From assembly GCF_036577625.1 (NCBI RefSeq), contig NZ_JARBDC010000060.1:41533-105532 (forward strand): DNA of 64,000 bases. The letters are read 5' to 3'. This DNA comes from Paenibacillus_AB sp036577625. Its GTDB lineage: Bacteria; Bacillota; Bacilli; Paenibacillales; NBRC-103111. The notes below the pieces were generated by a model. It had not been told where the DNA came from, ran no database searches, and saw only the letters and a list, made by a program, of their open reading frames with translations. This document shows, in pieces, positions 24,373 through 32,790 of this stretch. Numbering within the stretch: position 1 is the stretch's first letter; each line of letters starts with the position of its first letter. The translations under genes and the position numbers were made by a program.

Positions 24373-25085
24373 ATGGCGGAACCATCAAGAATCGATCTTA
24401 ATATTCGCGCTGAGAATGTTCATGAAGTTTACTCTTGGTATCTTTGAAGGAAAGCTTATTGTAAACAGAAGATATCAACGAAAGTTAGTTTGGACTAAAG
24501 ACGAAAAGTCTCAATTAATTGATACTATGATTAAAAGATACCCTCTTCCGTTAATACTTCTTGCAGAGGTGGAGATTGACGGAGTTGCAAAATATGAAAT
24601 TATCGATGGAATGCAGCATTGAAAATAAATTAGATGTTAGAGGACAACATTTTGATTTAGAGACAATGGCATCTGCAAAGCAGCTACTTGATGAAGGAAA
24701 GTTAACTCAAAAGGAACCTAAATTTGAAAGGAGTCTATGCACCCATTTTGCAAACTATAAACTCCCAATCTCGACGTATCGCCTAGACAAGGTGGAAGAT
24801 ATCGATAAGATATTTCGTAGAATAAATTCTAATGGAAGACGACTTTCTAATCAGGAAATAAGGCAGGCAGGAATAATTGGAGCCTTTGCGGACGCTGTAA
24901 GAGATTTATCATCTGAGATCAGAGGAGATGTCTCTCAATATGGATACGATAAGCATAACTAATAGGGATCTAGACTACGGCATTAAGGTTGAGGATATAT
25001 ATTGGGTTCAAAATGGAATATTCAGAAAAGAAGATATTCGAGATAGTCGAGATTCTCCTGCGGATGTATCGTTAAGCAATAAATG
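24373..25085 (+). pseudogene. Decayed DUF262 (GmrSD-type) defence gene
   Basis: The gene starts at ATG 24373 after AGAGGTG (MAEPSRIDLNIRAENV...). It moves through at least three frames: RRYQRKLVWTKDEKSQLIDT then RYPLPLILL and YEIIDGMQ (24416-24622), FRRINSNGRRLSNQEIRQAG (to 24962), then DLDYGIKVEDIYWVQNGIF (to 25085). The R-Y-Q-R-x-x-V-W and I-x-D-G-x-Q motifs are the DUF262/ParB-like nuclease signature of type IV restriction (GmrSD) and related anti-phage proteins. At least three frameshifts and a missing C-terminus make it inactive. It is the first gene inside cassette C5. Confidence 0.75.
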
Positions 25086-25257
25086 AGGTCCATTGTCAAA
25101 ATGTACGGCATTGCTTACATCAATGACCGTCTTATTTTGATGCAATGCTCCCTGACTTACCTATCTCTTGCTGCCAAGAAAAGTGTTTCGAGTCAAGGGG
25201 GTCTCGACTACTGATTAACTCACCGGCGGTGAATTCATTCTTTTGGGCCAAAGAAAT

Positions 25258-25317
25258 ACTCCCCTCCAAGCAGCAGGTTTGTTTATTTAACCTGTCTACT
25301 TAAAGGGGAGCATATCA
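25258..25317. mobile_element. Short palindromic IS-derived element (MITE-like), copy 2
   Basis: ACTCCCCTCCAAGCAGCAGG ... CCTGTCTACTTAAAGGGGAG, the inverted copy of 17907-17964, again about 60 bases with imperfect terminal repeats. It separates the DUF262 remnant from the GyrI-like genes. The surrounding 25086-25440 region holds no gene. Confidence 0.6.
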
Positions 25318-25443
25318 TTCATGGGCAGCCTTCTTGGCTTGCTACAAGTGTTATCGTTGGAGAAATAGGTTGTTTACAGTGGAAATTGATCAGGATGGTG
25401 ACATACCGGCGAGTCCGGAGGAGTAATCCCACGTCGTACCCTG

Positions 25444-25920
25444 CTATTTTTTAACCACAGGAACCCAAAATTCGCCATAGAAAGTGCCGTCACCGTTTTC
25501 TTTGCGATAAGTCGCATTTGGACCGCCGATGTAAGCATAGTCCGTGATTTGTGCCAAGACTTCGCCAAAAGCACGGTAAGTCAACTGATCAAACAAAGTT
25601 TCCTTGTCGCCGGTTCCCGCGACCACGATGTACTCGCTCTCCGGAAACTCGATGATGCGTGTAGCGTCAGCCACCGATTTGCTAGCTTCTACAGCAAAAT
25701 AATTCCACGGTCTGCCTTGATAAACCTCGTTGACCGACCATTCGCGATCATCTTTTGCCGCCGCTTTGAGCTTATCAAAACGCCCGTCAGCCTTGAGTCC
25801 ACCCCAAAACTCCGCTTTTTCCTTTTGCAGAGCCGGCACGTCTTGGAAATTGGATCGAATGGAAAAACCATAAGCGGTCAATGTAAATGATTTTTTATGT
25901 TCAACTGTGTAATTTGCCAT
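25444..25920 (-). CDS. GyrI-like small-molecule-binding protein A
   Basis: A 158-residue protein from ATG 25920 (MANYTVEHKKSFTLTAYGFS), with AAAGGAG eight bases upstream. It has the GyrI/AraC-effector-binding fold: a beta-strand start, PALQKEKAEFWGGLKADGRF, the E-P-E-S-E-Y-I-V-V loop and the closing FYGEFWVPVVKK. Stand-alone GyrI domains bind hydrophobic small molecules, and some hydrolyse or sequester toxins. It is a paralogue of the next upstream gene (25944-26423), with 23 bases between them, and both are divergent from the WYL regulator. Similar proteins recur at 34231 and 35141. Confidence 0.85.
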   Translation of the reverse strand: MANYTVEHKKSFTLTAYGFSIRSNFQDVPALQKEKAEFWGGLKADGRFDKLKAAAKDDREWSVNEVYQGRPWNYFAVEASKSVADATRIIEFPESEYIVVAGTGDKETLFDQLTYRAFGEVLAQITDYAYIGGPNATYRKENGDGTFYGEFWVPVVKK

Positions 25921-25943
25921 GGGGAGTGCTCCTTTGACCGAGA

Positions 25944-26423
25944 TTAGCCTGCTACTTTTTTTACACGAAGCCACATTTCGCCGTAGAATTTACCATCTTC
26001 AGCTGCTTTGACGAATGTTGAGTTACCGGGCCCAACGTATTTGTAGTCTGTGATTTCTTGCAGCAGGCCACCGAAAACTTTGCCTGTTATTTCGTCAGCG
26101 AGGCGGTCTTTGTCAGCGCCTGTGCCAGGCACCACGAGGTAGTCCCCAGCGAGGAAGTCGAGGACGACCGCGCCTTCCACGTCGTATGCACCCATCACGC
26201 CGAAGCCGCGCCAAGCCTTGCCGTTGACGACGTAGTTGATTTGATATTCTTGCCCGTCAGCGAGCGCGAGAAGTTCGGCAAGCTTGCCGTTTTCAGTGAT
26301 TTCAGCTTTTTTCGCTGCGGTTTTTGCTGCATTGCCTGCCCAGTCGTTGTAGTCTTCAAGTATAACACCGAAAGCAGTCATTTTGTAGTTTTCCGGGATT
26401 GCTTGGATGGAGTAGTTAGACAT
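25944..26423 (-). CDS. GyrI-like small-molecule-binding protein B
   Basis: A 159-residue protein (MSNYSIQAIPENYKMTAFGV) with the same fold as protein A: YQINYVVNGKAWRGFGVM, the LAGDYLVVPGTGADKDRLAD loop and the end FYGEMWLRVKK. AAGGAGAGAT lies before ATG 26423. It is the first gene of a two-gene operon with 25444-25920, transcribed divergently from the WYL regulator 105 bases away. The GATACnnTTTATGATAATCATTTCTGATAC block in the gap (26489-26520) is an imperfect inverted repeat, a likely operator. Confidence 0.85.
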   Translation of the reverse strand: MSNYSIQAIPENYKMTAFGVILEDYNDWAGNAAKTAAKKAEITENGKLAELLALADGQEYQINYVVNGKAWRGFGVMGAYDVEGAVVLDFLAGDYLVVPGTGADKDRLADEITGKVFGGLLQEITDYKYVGPGNSTFVKAAEDGKFYGEMWLRVKKVAG

Positions 26424-26528
26424 TTTGATCTCTCCTTAGCAGATTTATTTTTACAAGATTGATACTATTCGCTAAATGTATCAAAAAACGATACCTTTTA
26501 TGATAATCATTTCTGATACAATAAAATC

Positions 26529-27521
26529 ATGAAGAAGACAGAACGAGTGAACCTGATCATGCGCTTCATCAATAACCGCGCGCGTTTTACGATTGCAGAG
26601 ATTCAGCGGGAGTTCAAGATTTCTCGCGCGACGGCGATCCGCGACATTAACGAGATTCAGGCGATGGGTTTTCCGCTGACGACCGAGCTTGGGCGAGGGG
26701 GAGGCTACAATGTCCTGCAGAATCAGTATCTGTCCGCCGTCCGTTTCACGCCAGAAGAGCTCAAAGCGATATTTATCAGCTTTATCGCCTCGAAAAATTC
26801 GCAGCTGCCTTATTTGCAAAATCGCCGCTCCATCACGGAAAAACTCATCGGCATCGCGTCGCAAACCCAGCACGACGAACTGATCGAGCTGAATAATATC
26901 TTGCTCTTTGAAAATACGAATCCTGCGAATCCGAATCTTTTGGAACTCGATGATGCGGCGCCTGCGGAGTTGAACCAGTTGATTTCGCTTGCTGCGCGGG
27001 ATAAGCACTTGCGCTTGACGTATGAGCCGAGTCCCGGCTGGCCGCAGTTGATGGACGTTTATTTGCTTCATATTTTGAACTCAAACGCTCATTGGCTGGT
27101 CGAGGTTTATGATCTTGATACGGATGAGTTTCGTTATTTGCCTGTTGAGATGCTGCGGGATTCGGCAATTTCCGAGCAGAAGATGAAGCGGTCTGAGCAA
27201 GAGATTTTAAGCAAAAAACGGCTTGGTGCACGTGATTCCAATCTGGTTGTAAAGCTTGATACGACTGGGATTCAGCGCTTTAAGCGCTTACACCCGCCGG
27301 GGATTATTTTGTCCTTTACGGGGATGTTCCAGTCGAGTGGGATTTTCAATGTTCAACTGGATGTGACCGATGTTGAGGCGCTGGAGTATTATGCGGATTG
27401 GCTTTTGTTTTTGGGGAAAGGGGTCGAGTTTGAACGGATTCCTGATGAGCTGCGCATGATTTTGGAAGAGCGGTTAAGGGGAAGTGCTGACACTTTATCC
27501 AAATACACGCTAGGCCATTAA
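26529..27521 (+). CDS. YafY/DeoR-type WYL-domain transcriptional regulator
   Basis: A 330-residue protein with an N-terminal winged helix (MKKTERVNLIMRFINNRARF..., recognition helix KISRATAIRDINEIQ) and a WYL-type ligand-binding domain (about residues 150-225) plus the C-terminal WCX extension. These regulators sense small ligands or nucleic acids and commonly control adjacent GyrI-like genes. It is divergent from the GyrI-like pair. A close paralogue at 33162-34127 occurs with its own GyrI-like genes in cassette C7, so the same regulator-plus-binder module is present twice. Confidence 0.9.
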   Translation: MKKTERVNLIMRFINNRARFTIAEIQREFKISRATAIRDINEIQAMGFPLTTELGRGGGYNVLQNQYLSAVRFTPEELKAIFISFIASKNSQLPYLQNRRSITEKLIGIASQTQHDELIELNNILLFENTNPANPNLLELDDAAPAELNQLISLAARDKHLRLTYEPSPGWPQLMDVYLLHILNSNAHWLVEVYDLDTDEFRYLPVEMLRDSAISEQKMKRSEQEILSKKRLGARDSNLVVKLDTTGIQRFKRLHPPGIILSFTGMFQSSGIFNVQLDVTDVEALEYYADWLLFLGKGVEFERIPDELRMILEERLRGSADTLSKYTLGH

Positions 27522-27593
27522 ATATCCGCTAAGCCCGAATAACTACGCCAACCGCACCGGAACCCACGCGAACGCTTCAAGAGCATCGCCGGA

Positions 27594-27836
27594 ATGAGAC
27601 GCTTTGAAGAGGCTGAATGGCTTGCCATGCACGAGACGCAAAATTCGGAGGTCGTCGTTGCCGAATGGATCGTTCACGGGCAAGTGACCGCGACCGGTCG
27701 CTCCTTCACCTTATCGTACATGATGGTGGTCAAGGTCCAAGATGGGCGGATCGTATCTTCGCGTGACTATTCCAACCCGATCGACGGAGCGAAGGCTTTC
27801 GACAGATTGCCTTCGCCGATAGACCCGTTAAGCTGA
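27594..27836 (+). pseudogene. NTF2/SnoaL-like protein fragment
   Basis: The 80-codon frame MRRFEEAEWLAMHETQNSEV...VKVQDGRIVSSRDYSNPID is the C-terminal half of a SnoaL/NTF2-like fold protein; the N-terminal half is absent upstream. Its last codons (LPSPIDPLS) lie in the left arm of repeat copy 5, so the original 3' end may have been replaced by the att arm. Confidence 0.5.
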
Positions 27837-27862
27837 ACCGTATCATAGGTGACGGCAAGTTT
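27811..27862 (+). repeat. rlmH-end repeat (copy 5)
   Basis: The left arm TTCGCCGATAGACCCGTTAA, the core GAACCGTATCATAGGT (27835-27850) and the right arm GACGGCAAGTTTCTG. In frame it reads E-P-Y-H-R-stop. It separates cassettes C5 and C6. Confidence 0.82.
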
Positions 27863-27894
27863 CTGAAACTACATTGGACCCTCTCTCCAAATAA

Positions 27895-27927
27895 AGAACA
27901 CTCGCCGTCACGGAGGCGAGTGTTCTT
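27895..27927. terminator. Perfect 13-bp hairpin at the left end of cassette C6
   Basis: AAGAACACTCGCC-(GTCACGGA)-GGCGAGTGTTCTT is a perfect stem. It lies downstream of the minus-strand SDR and could end its transcript, although the T-run is short. Confidence 0.6.
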
Positions 27928-28009
27928 CATATGGGCCAATTCCAAGTCGTAGCTGCCGCAGTCAGGTATAAGGGAGTCTACACAATGGAACAGCATTTGA
28001 TAAATGTTG

Positions 28010-28770
28010 TTATTCAATCGTGTTTTTCGTTGCATGATACATTTTTTCTGTGTATTCGTCTATTTCATCTCGCGACATGCGAAGACGGGCCACAGAAGAA
28101 CCGTACCCTATTTCCGTATTGCCCAGTGCTAGTTCTTTGAAAATTCCATCGGCGAAGGCATCTAACGGTTCGCCATGTGTGTGCAATCCCGTACCGCCTA
28201 AATCCGTATTAACGGCAGGAGGAGCAACTTCTATGACTTCGACGGACGTATCTGACAGCTGGTGTCTTAGACTCACCGTAAACGAGTGAAGAGCCGCTTT
28301 CGTTGCGGAATAGATCGGAGCAATCGCAAAAGGTGTGAAGGCTAACCCGGATGTCACATTCAGGATTGTCGCCGATTCTTTTGTTGCAAAAAACGGAGCG
28401 AACAACATAGAGAGATGGAAAGGCGCTTCAATGTTCGTGATGATTTCCTGGTTGAAAAACCGCCAGTCGTTCTTTGCATCAGCCTTTAATACGTTAAAAC
28501 GTTGTTGGATTCCGCATTATTCACTAACACATTCACTTCCGGATAGTTCGCGGTTATCCAGTCAAACAAGGCTGTACGTTCAGATTCCTTCGTCAAATCA
28601 CTTCCATGAGTGATAAGGTTTGGCAACGTTTCTTTCGCCCGTTGAAGTACATGCTCGCGTCGTCCTGTAACGATGACTGTGTTTCCAGCCTTTATAAACC
28701 GTTCTGCGAAAGCAAGCCCGATTCCCGCATTTCCGCCTGTAATCAGAATCGTATTCCCTGAAAGGTTCAT
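28010..28770 (-). pseudogene. DltE-like SDR split by a one-base frameshift
   Basis: The first part (28770 to about 28515) encodes ILITGGNAGIGLAFAERFI and ends at NVLVNNAE. The following bases restore the expected NNAGIQQRFNVLKADAKNDW only if one base is added near 28515. The second part (to 28010) has the catalytic LNVTSGLAFTP and YSATK. It is therefore a complete SDR with one lost base, either a recent pseudogene or a sequencing error. It is translationally coupled to the upstream MerR gene (ATG overlap at 28767-28770), which should control it. Confidence 0.82.
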
Positions 28771-29141
28771 GATCGTTCCTCCCCGATATGTTTTGTATAG
28801 CGCTTAATTTTCTCCTCAATTCCCTGCAAGGATTCTGTCATTACTGCGATCTCGTTCAGCACCGCTTGTTTGTGATTTCTCATCATTTCGAGTCGGCTTT
28901 CGATCGTTGCATCTCCTTCTAAGATCCAACCCAAATACTGCTTAATGCTCTTTATTGACATATGCGTGTTCTTTAAGCAAATCACGGTTTGCAGAAGCGC
29001 CATCTGGTCTTCCGAAAATAGCCGCCTGCCTGCTTCATCACGCTCGATTAGCGGCAGTAGCCCTTGTTTTTCATAGTAGCGCAGCGTGGATTCCGGTATA
29101 TTGAATTTGGCTGCGGCTTCGCTAATAGAACAATACTTCAT
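28767..29141 (-). CDS. MerR-family regulator of the adjacent SDR
   Basis: A 124-residue MerR protein: winged helix-turn-helix SISEAAAKFNIPESTLRYYEKQGLLPL (residues 5-31), second helix pair RRLFSEDQMALLQTVICLK, and a C-terminal dimerisation helix. No metal-binding cysteine pattern is seen, so it probably senses an organic ligand or redox stress. AGGAGG-like GGAGGCCTCC precedes the ATG. It heads an operon with the SDR (overlapping ATGA), typical of MerR-SDR pairs. Confidence 0.92.
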   Translation of the reverse strand: MKYCSISEAAAKFNIPESTLRYYEKQGLLPLIERDEAGRRLFSEDQMALLQTVICLKNTHMSIKSIKQYLGWILEGDATIESRLEMMRNHKQAVLNEIAVMTESLQGIEEKIKRYTKHIGEERS

Positions 29142-29196
29142 TTGGAGGCCTCCAAACCTTACATCCTATGGTTTACTGTCGACATGAATAGGATAC

Positions 29197-29218
29197 GACT
29201 TAAACCACGGTTTAAGTC
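29197..29218. promoter_or_regulatory. Perfect palindrome upstream of merR
   Basis: GACTTAAACC-AC-GGTTTAAGTC, 10-bp arms, 56 bases before the MerR start codon. Its position fits a MerR operator between -35 and -10 elements. Confidence 0.7.
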
Positions 29219-29239
29219 AACGGGAAAAATTATAACGGA

Positions 29240-29287
29240 AACTTGCCGTTACAGATAGCGCGGTGAACCGTACCATAAGTGACGGCA
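29240..29287 (+). repeat. rlmH-end repeat with inverted arm (copy 6)
   Basis: The arm AACTTGCCGTTAC, then CGCGGT and the core GAACCGTACCATAAGT (29265-29280), and GACGGCA. In frame CGC GGT GAA CCG TAC CAT AAG TGA reads R-G-E-P-Y-H-K-stop. It separates cassettes C6 and C7. Confidence 0.82.
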
Positions 29288-29321
29288 TAATGTTCACTAC
29301 ATAACCATACGATCAGTTAGA

Positions 29322-29621
29322 ATGGTTCAATTGTGTATGAAAAATAAGCTTGCATGTCCTGTAGAGCAAATGCAGCCGTTTCTGACGGTATCCGCCGGTG
29401 CCGAGCCTGCAGAATACCCCGAGCAGGTTGAGCGTTTAAGAAGCCACCGGGAAGATACCGTCAGTCAAGTCGCATCGCTTGCAGCAGGTCGTCGATTTTA
29501 TCGACTGAAGCTGGAGGAGGGGAGAAACCTCCGGAATGGTTCGTCAGATATCATAGTAGAAGAACAGAAAAGCAAGGCCCGCCTCAGTGGTACAGATGAA
29601 TTGTTTTCAGTGACGAAATAA
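29322..29621 (+). CDS. Hypothetical protein (99 aa)
   Basis: A 99-codon frame from ATG 29322 with no clear ribosome binding site. The product (…VERLRSHREDTVSQVASLAA…) is charged and probably helical, with no known motif. A GC-rich hairpin follows and would end transcription from both sides. It could be a fragment of a helical ligand-binding domain. Weak support. Confidence 0.3.
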   Translation: MVQLCMKNKLACPVEQMQPFLTVSAGAEPAEYPEQVERLRSHREDTVSQVASLAAGRRFYRLKLEEGRNLRNGSSDIIVEEQKSKARLSGTDELFSVTK

Positions 29622-29634
29622 AACCTCAAACGTT

Positions 29635-29667
29635 CAAGCAGCCCCCGGTTGTACGGGGGCTCCTTCT
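29635..29667. terminator. Bidirectional terminator between 29322 ORF and MFS gene
   Basis: AGCCCCCGTACAACCGGGGGCT on the minus strand; the plus strand reads GCCCCCGGTTGTACGGGGGC followed by TCCTTC. It lies just after the MFS stop codon. Confidence 0.6.
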
Positions 29668-29670
29668 ATT

Positions 29671-31143
29671 TCACGATCGACGGGCTCCGTTTCGCCCCAC
29701 CAGCATCAATGCCAGCGGCATGATAAGAGCAGAGGCGGCGGCCAGCACGTATAGGCAAATGGTAAATGCGTCGGAATAAGCGGAGACCGGTTTGGGAGGG
29801 ACCCCAAGAGCGCTAAGCCAAATGATGCCGATTAGGGCGATTCCGATCGTAGAGGCGATCTGTATACTAGTTGTCATGACGCCGGATGCGGAGCCGATAT
29901 CTGTTGTGCGGATTTTCGCCAAAACGATATTAGTCAGCGGCGCGGCGACGAGGCCTTGACCGATGCCGAGTACAGCTAGAGCCGGAATCCACACGCCGAC
30001 ATCGGATGAACCATCGGTCGCTTGGACCGCCCAGCTAAGCAGCAGGTAACCTGCTGTCGTTAAGATGGAACCGACGGTCAGTACATGGGCTCCGAGCTTC
30101 GCAGCGACTCGGGAAGAGAACAGCGATGCGAGGAAATAGCCTATTCCCATCGACCCGATTACAAGACCTGCTTGCAGAGCCGAGAAATGAAGTCCAAGCT
30201 GAAGCATGTAGGCGGCGACAAGGAAGAAGGCGCCCTGCGACGACATCAACAGCAGCACGACGAGAATGCCGAACGTGAATACCTTATGTCTAAAGAGATC
30301 GACATTCATGAAGGGGAGCTGGCCGCGGTGCAACAGCCGTCGTTCGTACCAGGCGAACAAAATCAACACAGGAGCCGAGCAGAACAAAACGGCGACGAGG
30401 CTGGGAGGCCATCCTGCACGCTGTCCCTGTACGAGCGGATAGACGAGCATCAGCAAGCCGGTCGCGGCGAGTGCGGCTCCAACCCAATCCAGTCCGGCGC
30501 GATCCGGCGAGCCGGACTCCGGAATAAACGGAATCAGGGCCAATATAAGAGCTCCGAGCAGAACGCTGATTAGGAACACCGCTCTCCAATCCAGTTCCCA
30601 CAAATTCATGCAGAGAAGCAGCCCGCCGATTATCTGCCCGGCCGCCGCTGCGATTCCCTGGGTTGCTCCATACATACCGAAGATCGCGCCTCGACCTTCT
30701 GGTGTATAATTGGCTTGAATGAGAGATAAAACCTGTGGCATAAACAGAGCGGCACCGACGCCTTGCAAAACGCGCGATGCAATGAGCATAGTGACGCGGG
30801 CAGAAAAGCCGCATAACAGAGAAGCGATCGTGAATAAGGCCACTCCGATGAACAGCATTCTCCGGCGTCCAAACCGATCGCCCAGCCGGGCGCCGATAAT
30901 CAGCAGAACGGCGAACGTAAGAGTATACCCGGTAAGAATGAATTGTACATCGGAGAAGCTGGCCCCGAGCCCTTCCTGGATCGAAGGTGTGGCTACGTTC
31001 ACGATGAACACGTTCGATACAGCCATAAATACAGGCAAAAGCAGAGCCGGCAGCATCAGACGCGATCTGTGTCCGTCTCCTTTGGAGACGGGGTCGCGAG
31101 TCCGCACCAACCGGGCGGCAGCGTCCGAAAGTGTATTAGGCAT
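29671..31143 (-). CDS. MFS transporter, DHA2/EmrB-type multidrug exporter
   Basis: This 490-residue protein has about 14 transmembrane segments. Motif A is seen as GARLGDRFGRRRMLFIG and motif C-like glycines as GQIIGGLLL. The N-terminal about 25 residues are basic and cytoplasmic. The layout matches EmrB/QacA (DHA2) proton antiporters that export toxic organic compounds. It is divergent from a TetR gene with two near-perfect palindromes between, the standard arrangement of an inducible efflux pump. GC content is high compared with cassettes C1 and C2. Confidence 0.92.
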   Translation of the reverse strand: MPNTLSDAAARLVRTRDPVSKGDGHRSRLMLPALLLPVFMAVSNVFIVNVATPSIQEGLGASFSDVQFILTGYTLTFAVLLIIGARLGDRFGRRRMLFIGVALFTIASLLCGFSARVTMLIASRVLQGVGAALFMPQVLSLIQANYTPEGRGAIFGMYGATQGIAAAAGQIIGGLLLCMNLWELDWRAVFLISVLLGALILALIPFIPESGSPDRAGLDWVGAALAATGLLMLVYPLVQGQRAGWPPSLVAVLFCSAPVLILFAWYERRLLHRGQLPFMNVDLFRHKVFTFGILVVLLLMSSQGAFFLVAAYMLQLGLHFSALQAGLVIGSMGIGYFLASLFSSRVAAKLGAHVLTVGSILTTAGYLLLSWAVQATDGSSDVGVWIPALAVLGIGQGLVAAPLTNIVLAKIRTTDIGSASGVMTTSIQIASTIGIALIGIIWLSALGVPPKPVSAYSDAFTICLYVLAAASALIMPLALMLVGRNGARRS

Positions 31144-31208
31144 AGAATGTTCTCCTCTCTCACTACTCGCTCAATTGACAGGGAGCGAGAGGATTTCATA
31201 TAATGGGG

Positions 31209-31256
31209 GAGACAGGTCTGTCTCTTCATGAAGGAATGATACAGACAGATCTGTCT
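31209..31256. promoter_or_regulatory. Two palindromic TetR operators between MFS and TetR genes
   Basis: GAGACAG-GT-CTGTCTC (31209-31224) and AGACAGATCTGTCT (31243-31256, perfect) lie 33 bases apart, in the divergent promoter region. They are the probable binding sites of the adjacent TetR protein. Confidence 0.82.
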
Positions 31257-31303
31257 CGTGTCAAGACACTATTTCCCAACCATATAGACACGGGGGATCG
31301 AAT

Positions 31304-31882
31304 ATGAAAAAAGAATCGGCTAGAGATCGTATATTACGTACCGCCTCGGAATTATTTTACATGGAGGGAATACGGGCGGTTGGCATCGATCGGATTATCA
31401 AGGAATCCGGCGTTGCCAAGGCAAGCTTCTATCGAAGTTTCGCGACGAAAGATGATCTGACGGTTGCTTATCTTGAATCTAGGGATGAGCTAAAAGTAGA
31501 GAAACTGGAAAAACTGAGGCAGCAGTATCCGAACTCTCCTAAGGAACAGCTCGGCGCCCTCATTCGCGATGTGACCGAACAGATGGGGACGCCGGATTAC
31601 CGGGGGTGTCCGTTCTTGAACGCGGCGGTCGAATTCCCGGATCCGAACCACCCCGCCCACATCAGATTGCTGGACATTCAGAGGAGCTTCTGGACTCGGG
31701 TTCAAGAGCTTGCAAGTGAAGGCGGGGCACGACAGCCCGAGGAACTGACTGTGCAGTTGAGGATGTTGTATGATGGATTCGTCATGAAAAGCTACTTGGA
31801 TAAGTCCGATTCTGATCCGGAGTATTTCCGGAAGGCTGCGGAGCTGCTCTTGGAGAAGCAACTCGCTCCTGACAACCGGTAA
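31304..31882 (+). CDS. TetR-family repressor of the DHA2 pump
   Basis: A 192-residue protein: N-terminal helix-turn-helix RAVGIDRIIKESGVAKASFYRSFATKDDL (about residues 24-52) and an all-helical C-terminal ligand domain with a Cys in DYRGCPFLNAAVE, as in the AcrR/YxaF-type group. A GGGGGATCG stretch before ATG 31304 acts as binding site. Its probable operators are the palindromes at 31209-31256. Terminator hairpins follow at 31941 and 32041. Confidence 0.92.
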   Translation: MKKESARDRILRTASELFYMEGIRAVGIDRIIKESGVAKASFYRSFATKDDLTVAYLESRDELKVEKLEKLRQQYPNSPKEQLGALIRDVTEQMGTPDYRGCPFLNAAVEFPDPNHPAHIRLLDIQRSFWTRVQELASEGGARQPEELTVQLRMLYDGFVMKSYLDKSDSDPEYFRKAAELLLEKQLAPDNR

Positions 31883-31940
31883 AGGATGATTTTCATAATA
31901 CGCTTAAAGATCATTCTCCTGTGAAAAAGAGTTAGAGGAT

Positions 31941-31963
31941 CGGAGGCAACGCCTCCGGTTTTC
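31941..31963 (+). terminator. Terminator after the TetR gene
   Basis: CGGAGGC-AAC-GCCTCCG followed by GTTTTCTT. Confidence 0.8.
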
Positions 31964-32040
31964 TTAAATAAAATGATTTCGCCGAGAGATTGGAAGTAAA
32001 CGTGCAAATGAAAGATTTTTTATGTTCCTAAAAACAAAGA

Positions 32041-32081
32041 AACAATCGGATAAAAGCCATTCGGCTAGCCCGATTGTTTTC
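32041..32081 (+). terminator. Second hairpin before the HAD-like gene
   Basis: AACAATCGG ... CCGATTGTT with an inner AGCC/GGCT stem and trailing TTTTC. The rest of 31883-32280 has no gene, only AT-rich sequence with a TATAAT-like box at 32259 before the HAD-like gene. Confidence 0.65.
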
Positions 32082-32292
32082 TTTGCCCATCAAAAAGAAT
32101 GCTACCGCCTTCGGATGATGTACCACTCGTTCAAGTCGGAACAAAATGCTGTTCCTCCCTTTACTCGGGTCAAATAAATAAACTTAGCGCTTAACATGAA
32201 GCTCGCTTGGACTTTTAAATCTAAATAGAGGTTGTAAATCATATATCTAACATATGGTATAATGGTTTGTCAGAAAAAGGGGGTTGATAACC

Positions 32293-32790
32293 GTGCATAT
32301 TGGAGTAGATTTAGATAACACTGTTCTCGATGCTACTTCAGCTTATTTACACTATTACAATATGGTGTCCGGATTATCGCTAACACCTGATGATGTTAAT
32401 GATTTTTATTTATACCGTCTATACGGGTGGGATGAGGAAGAACGAGATGCCATTTATAATAAACACGGGCATGATATTCATTGGAATTCATCGCCTTTAC
32501 CGATGGCAGTTGAAATATTACAGGAATTATCTGATCAGCATCAGATATCAATTATTACCGCTCGACCTTTATTTTTTCGAGATGTTACCATTTATTGGCT
32601 TAAAAACCATAATATTCATTTTAACAATATTACATTTACTGAGAATAAACTCCAAGAATGTATGAACTCCAAAGTTATTTTATTTGAACAGCCATACAAT
32701 TTGTCTGTTACTAATGACTTAATTTATCGTGCTACAAATTGGTTTGAGGTAAAAAGACATATTGATTACTTAAAGTCTAGACTTGGTTAA
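32293..32790 (+). CDS. HAD-superfamily hydrolase, 5'-nucleotidase-like
   Basis: This protein of 165 residues (from GTG 32293, nine bases after AAAGGGGG; a TTG at 32284 is less well spaced) has the HAD motif I V-D-L-D-N-T-V-L at residues 4-11 with the nucleophile Asp, and motif II-like S-I-I-T-A-R around residue 92. The D-L-D-N-T pattern and size resemble NT5C-type 5'(3')-deoxyribonucleotidases and related hydrolases of phosphate esters; the substrate is unknown. It is single, AT-rich and framed by gene-free stretches, so it appears to be a separate acquisition. Confidence 0.75.
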   Translation: MHIGVDLDNTVLDATSAYLHYYNMVSGLSLTPDDVNDFYLYRLYGWDEEERDAIYNKHGHDIHWNSSPLPMAVEILQELSDQHQISIITARPLFFRDVTIYWLKNHNIHFNNITFTENKLQECMNSKVILFEQPYNLSVTNDLIYRATNWFEVKRHIDYLKSRLG

